Assembly (NCBI GenBank): GCA_015232555.1
Contig: JADFZJ010000017.1
Span: 1 to 54,848 of the forward strand
Length of the DNA: 54,848 nt
Reading direction: 5' to 3'
DNA from: Desulfamplus sp.
GTDB taxonomy: Bacteria > Desulfobacterota > Desulfobacteria > Desulfobacterales > Desulfobacteraceae
The notes beneath the pieces were generated by a model, which was not told the DNA's origin, ran no database searches, and saw nothing but the letters and a program-made list of their open reading frames with translations. This document shows positions 52,564 through 54,848 of this stretch, piece by piece. Numbering within the stretch: position 1 is the stretch's first letter; each line of letters starts with the position of its first letter. A program made the position numbers and the translations under genes.

Positions 52564-53796
52564 ATGATAAATACACAGTTAGAATCGCAAAATAGAAAGT
52601 GCCGCACAACAGAATCAGGAGATAATACAATAGATTCAATAGATAAAAAGGTCAAAGTGGCTATTGCAGGAGCGACAGGCTATACAGGTGCAGAGCTTGT
52701 CAAATTAATTGTTGGACACCCAAACGCAGAACTTATTGCAGTAACTTCTCGCTCATACGCTGGAGAATCTTTGGAAAATATCTTTCCATCAATGAGAAAC
52801 ATTGTAGATATTAAATGTGAAGATATGAAGCCAGAAGCTCTTTTTGGCAGAGTGGACTGCGTATTTCTTGCACTTCCTCATAAAGTCTCAATGCAGTATG
52901 CACCTGTTTTTTTAGAAAATAATATAAAGGTTATTGATCTTTCAGCAGATTTCAGATTCAAAAACTTGGCAGCTTATGAAAAAACATATCAGAAACATTC
53001 AGCCCCTCATCTGTTAGAAAAGGCAGTTTATGGATTAAGCGAGATATATAAAGATGAAATCGCTGGGACAAATTTGCCAGCAGACGAATTTGACATAGCA
53101 AAAAGTGCAAATCTCATTGGAAATCCAGGTTGCTATCCCACGAGTCTGCTGCTTCCTTTAATACCGCTCATTCGTGAAGGTGCAATCAAACAGCAGGGGA
53201 TTATTTCAGATTCCAAATCTGGTGTGAGCGGTGCGGGACGATCTTTGTCTCTTACATCGCACTACTGTGAGGTTGCAGAATCATTTAAACCCTATAAAGT
53301 TGGTGCTCATCGCCATGTTCCAGAGATGGAGGAGATTTTATCTGCCAATGCTGATTTGCATAGTAGTGCTACTCAATCAACTAATGCTGACTCTAAAATA
53401 ACAACAGAAGCTGCTGGAGAAAAAATAAATATCACCTTTGTGCCCCACCTGCTGCCAATGAGCAGAGGAATGCTTACCACCATTTATGCAGAACTATCAG
53501 AAAATATTAAAGATAATGGTTATCAAGCAATTCTCGATATTTTGCAGAAATACTATGAGAACAAATTTTTTGTAAGAGTTCTTCCTAAAGGAAAATTTCC
53601 TGATACTGCACATGTCAGGGGAACCAATTTTTGTGATATTGGTTTTTGGGTTGATGACAAATCTAAAAGAGTAATTATAGTCTCTGCCATTGATAATATT
53701 CTTAAAGGGGCGGCGGGTCAGGCAGTTCAAAACATGAACCTGATGTTTGGTATGGATGAGACGACAGGACTTAAACTTATTCCAGGAGCAATATAA
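52564..53796 (+). CDS. argC: N-acetyl-gamma-glutamyl-phosphate reductase ArgC
   Basis: This is a 410-residue protein, against about 345 for most ArgC. It catalyses NADPH-dependent reduction of N-acetylglutamyl phosphate to the semialdehyde in arginine synthesis. The Rossmann motif VAIAGATGYTGAELVKLI starts at residue 32. The catalytic Cys190 is in GNPGCYPTS, and the His251 region reads GAHRHVPEM. The extra length is a polar N-terminal extension of about 28 residues, an insert of about 10 residues before the catalytic Cys (GTNLPADEFD) and one of about 18 residues (SSATQSTNADSKITTE). The ATG at 52564 has CAGGA upstream. No other arginine gene is in the window. Confidence 0.94.
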   Translation: MINTQLESQNRKCRTTESGDNTIDSIDKKVKVAIAGATGYTGAELVKLIVGHPNAELIAVTSRSYAGESLENIFPSMRNIVDIKCEDMKPEALFGRVDCVFLALPHKVSMQYAPVFLENNIKVIDLSADFRFKNLAAYEKTYQKHSAPHLLEKAVYGLSEIYKDEIAGTNLPADEFDIAKSANLIGNPGCYPTSLLLPLIPLIREGAIKQQGIISDSKSGVSGAGRSLSLTSHYCEVAESFKPYKVGAHRHVPEMEEILSANADLHSSATQSTNADSKITTEAAGEKINITFVPHLLPMSRGMLTTIYAELSENIKDNGYQAILDILQKYYENKFFVRVLPKGKFPDTAHVRGTNFCDIGFWVDDKSKRVIIVSAIDNILKGAAGQAVQNMNLMFGMDETTGLKLIPGAI

Positions 53797-53844
53797 CGGA
53801 CATGACTTTACTGGCGGAAGTCAGATGCAATTAACAATCAAACT

Positions 53845-53872
53845 GTAGAGACACGCAGGTGTGCTTCTCTAC
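53845..53872. repeat. 28-bp palindromic repeat (REP-like), copy 2
   Basis: It has the same outer arms GTAGAGA and TCTCTAC and the same 28-bp length as the element at 37899-37926, but a changed, imperfect centre. It lies between argC and secA. A shared outer arm with a diverged core indicates a dispersed family of palindromic elements rather than a local terminator; no T-run follows it. Confidence 0.7.
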
Positions 53873-53904
53873 GTTCATATAAAAAATAAAGGCAAAAAAA
53901 CTTT

Positions 53905-54795
53905 ATGGTATTCCAACTACTTACAAAGATATTCGGGTCAAATAACGACAGGGCAATAAAAAAGATAATGCCCTTGATAGAACAGATTAACGCACTTGAA
54001 CCAGACATTCAGAAGCTCACAGACCAGCAGATGGCAGATAAAACTTTGGAGTTTAAAGAGCGTATCGCTAAAGGTGAAACTCTTGATGATATTTTGCCTG
54101 ACGCATTTGCGTTAGTGAGAGAAGCATCATTGAGAACTTTGAAGATGCGGCACTTTGATGTTCAGCTTATTGGCGGTATTGCACTTCATCGCGGCATGAT
54201 TTCGGAGATGAAGACTGGTGAAGGAAAGACCTTGATGTCAACCCTTCCTGCTTATCTCAACGCTCTGTCTGGTAGAGGTGTTCATATAGTTACTGTCAAC
54301 GACTATTTGGCAAAACGTGATGCAGACTGGATGGGTATCATTTATGGCTTTTTAGGTCTTAAAGTAGGCGTTATTCTCCATAATTTAGACGATGCTGAAA
54401 GAAAAGAGGGATACAGTGCTGATATAACATATGGCACAAACAATGAATTTGGGTTTGATTATTTAAGAGACAACATGAAATTTGACAAAGAGTCTCTTGC
54501 TCAAAGAGAATTAAACTTTGCCATTGTGGATGAGGTTGACAGTATTCTTATTGATGAGGCACGAACTCCTCTTATCATTTCAGGAGCTGCGGAAAAATCA
54601 ACCAACCTTTATCAGCAGGTAGATACAATTATGCCTGCATTTAAAGAGGAGATTGACTACAAAATTGATGAAGAGGCAAAGAGCGTTACCCTTACAGAAT
54701 CTGGTGTTGCAAAAGGTGAAAAACTGCTTGGTGCAGATAATCTTTATGATCCTAAAAATATCGAAATACTGCACCATCTTAATCAAGCACTCTAA
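53905..54795 (+). CDS. secA: Preprotein translocase ATPase SecA, N-terminal part with in-frame stop
   Basis: The frame encodes 296 residues of SecA, the motor of Sec protein export. DFALVREA-like [26 protein letters not shown], Walker [41 protein letters not shown] and Walker [21 protein letters not shown] are all normal. At 54793-54795 the codon is TAA, where SecA proteins have Lys or Arg (NQALxAH). After it the same frame continues with perfect SecA sequence (AHTMFKRDVDYIVKDNQ) to the window edge. One base (A to T) would explain it. A sequencing error, a nonsense mutation, or one of two secA copies are the options; secA is normally essential. Confidence 0.9.
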   Translation: MVFQLLTKIFGSNNDRAIKKIMPLIEQINALEPDIQKLTDQQMADKTLEFKERIAKGETLDDILPDAFALVREASLRTLKMRHFDVQLIGGIALHRGMISEMKTGEGKTLMSTLPAYLNALSGRGVHIVTVNDYLAKRDADWMGIIYGFLGLKVGVILHNLDDAERKEGYSADITYGTNNEFGFDYLRDNMKFDKESLAQRELNFAIVDEVDSILIDEARTPLIISGAAEKSTNLYQQVDTIMPAFKEEIDYKIDEEAKSVTLTESGVAKGEKLLGADNLYDPKNIEILHHLNQAL

Positions 54796-54848
54796 GCCCA
54801 CACAATGTTCAAGCGTGATGTGGATTATATTGTAAAAGATAATCAGGT
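54796..54848 (+). other. secA: secA continuation after the in-frame TAA
   Basis: This is the same reading frame as the secA start. It encodes AHTMFKRDVDYIVKDNQ, directly matching the next conserved SecA segment, and runs off the right edge. It shows that the upstream stop is a point change rather than a frameshift or the natural end. Confidence 0.85.

Noticed and set aside
1-54848. CRISPR array, tRNA, rRNA, insertion sequence, integrase or magnetosome genes
   Set aside because: I looked for regularly spaced repeats, tRNA-like cloverleafs, transposase or integrase motifs and mam-type genes and saw none.

Overview
The window is AT-rich and protein-dense, and almost all of it reads on the minus strand. 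It looks like the chromosome of a motile Gram-negative bacterium of the Desulfobacterota (Desulfobacterales type). The reasons are the order of the late flagellar genes (fliK-flgD-flgE-fliL-fliM-fliN-fliO-fliP-fliQ-fliR-flhB-flhA-flhF-flhG-fliA), a five-heme cytochrome, RCC1/cohesin/dockerin and choice-of-anchor U surface proteins, and large multi-domain histidine kinases. The assignment comes from reading gene content, not from a database search.

Layout, left to right. 1-608: truncated DNA methyltransferase. 674-7859: a four-gene phosphorelay and methylation cluster, read from the right as three-receiver hybrid kinase, CheR, receiver-less CheB, receiver-kinase. 8061-12244: motility control, namely an HTH-EIIA regulator, motB, motA and a degenerate HD-GYP protein. 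12325-14751: HD phosphohydrolase and a GspE/PilB-type ATPase. 14934-24210: a secreted or surface-protein island (cohesin protein, RCC1-cohesin-dockerin protein, two Ig-repeat proteins) with a small FlhB-like switch protein (FlhX) embedded in it. 24248-25232: hicBA toxin-antitoxin and a VanZ-like membrane protein. 25260-31142: flagellar accessory genes (second FliK, DUF2802-type protein, cytochrome, small hydrophilic protein, unusual FliL-type protein). 31154-49794: the main flagellar export, switch and hook operon, starting from a near-perfect sigma-54 promoter at about 49868-49883. 50048-52411: CheA-like membrane kinase. From 52564 the plus strand carries argC and the 5' part of secA, which has an in-frame TAA.

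The flagellar genes form one functional unit: export gate (FlhA, FlhB, FliO, FliP, FliQ, FliR), hook and hook-length control (FlgE, FlgD, FliK), switch (FliM, FliN), stator (MotA, MotB, FliL), placement (FlhF, FlhG) and late sigma factor (FliA). Three of these have a second, divergent copy in the window: FliK2, FlhX and the FliL-type protein.

The most unusual element is that FliL-type protein (29406-31142). Ahead of its membrane segment it carries a long acidic tail with seven spaced copies of the SQDDIDxLL motif. This resembles the FliM N-terminal peptide that binds phosphorylated CheY, and FliM in this same window carries a single copy. It may be a multivalent CheY-P-binding array attached to a stator-associated protein. 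Other points worth a second look are FlhB with NPTR in place of NPTH, the FliK2/FlhX pair separated by a surface-protein and toxin-antitoxin island, the internal stop in secA, a 28-bp palindrome present in two places, and kinase/CheR/CheB genes with no receptor. No tRNA, rRNA, CRISPR array, insertion sequence or magnetosome gene was seen. No gene-free stretch exceeds 300 bases.
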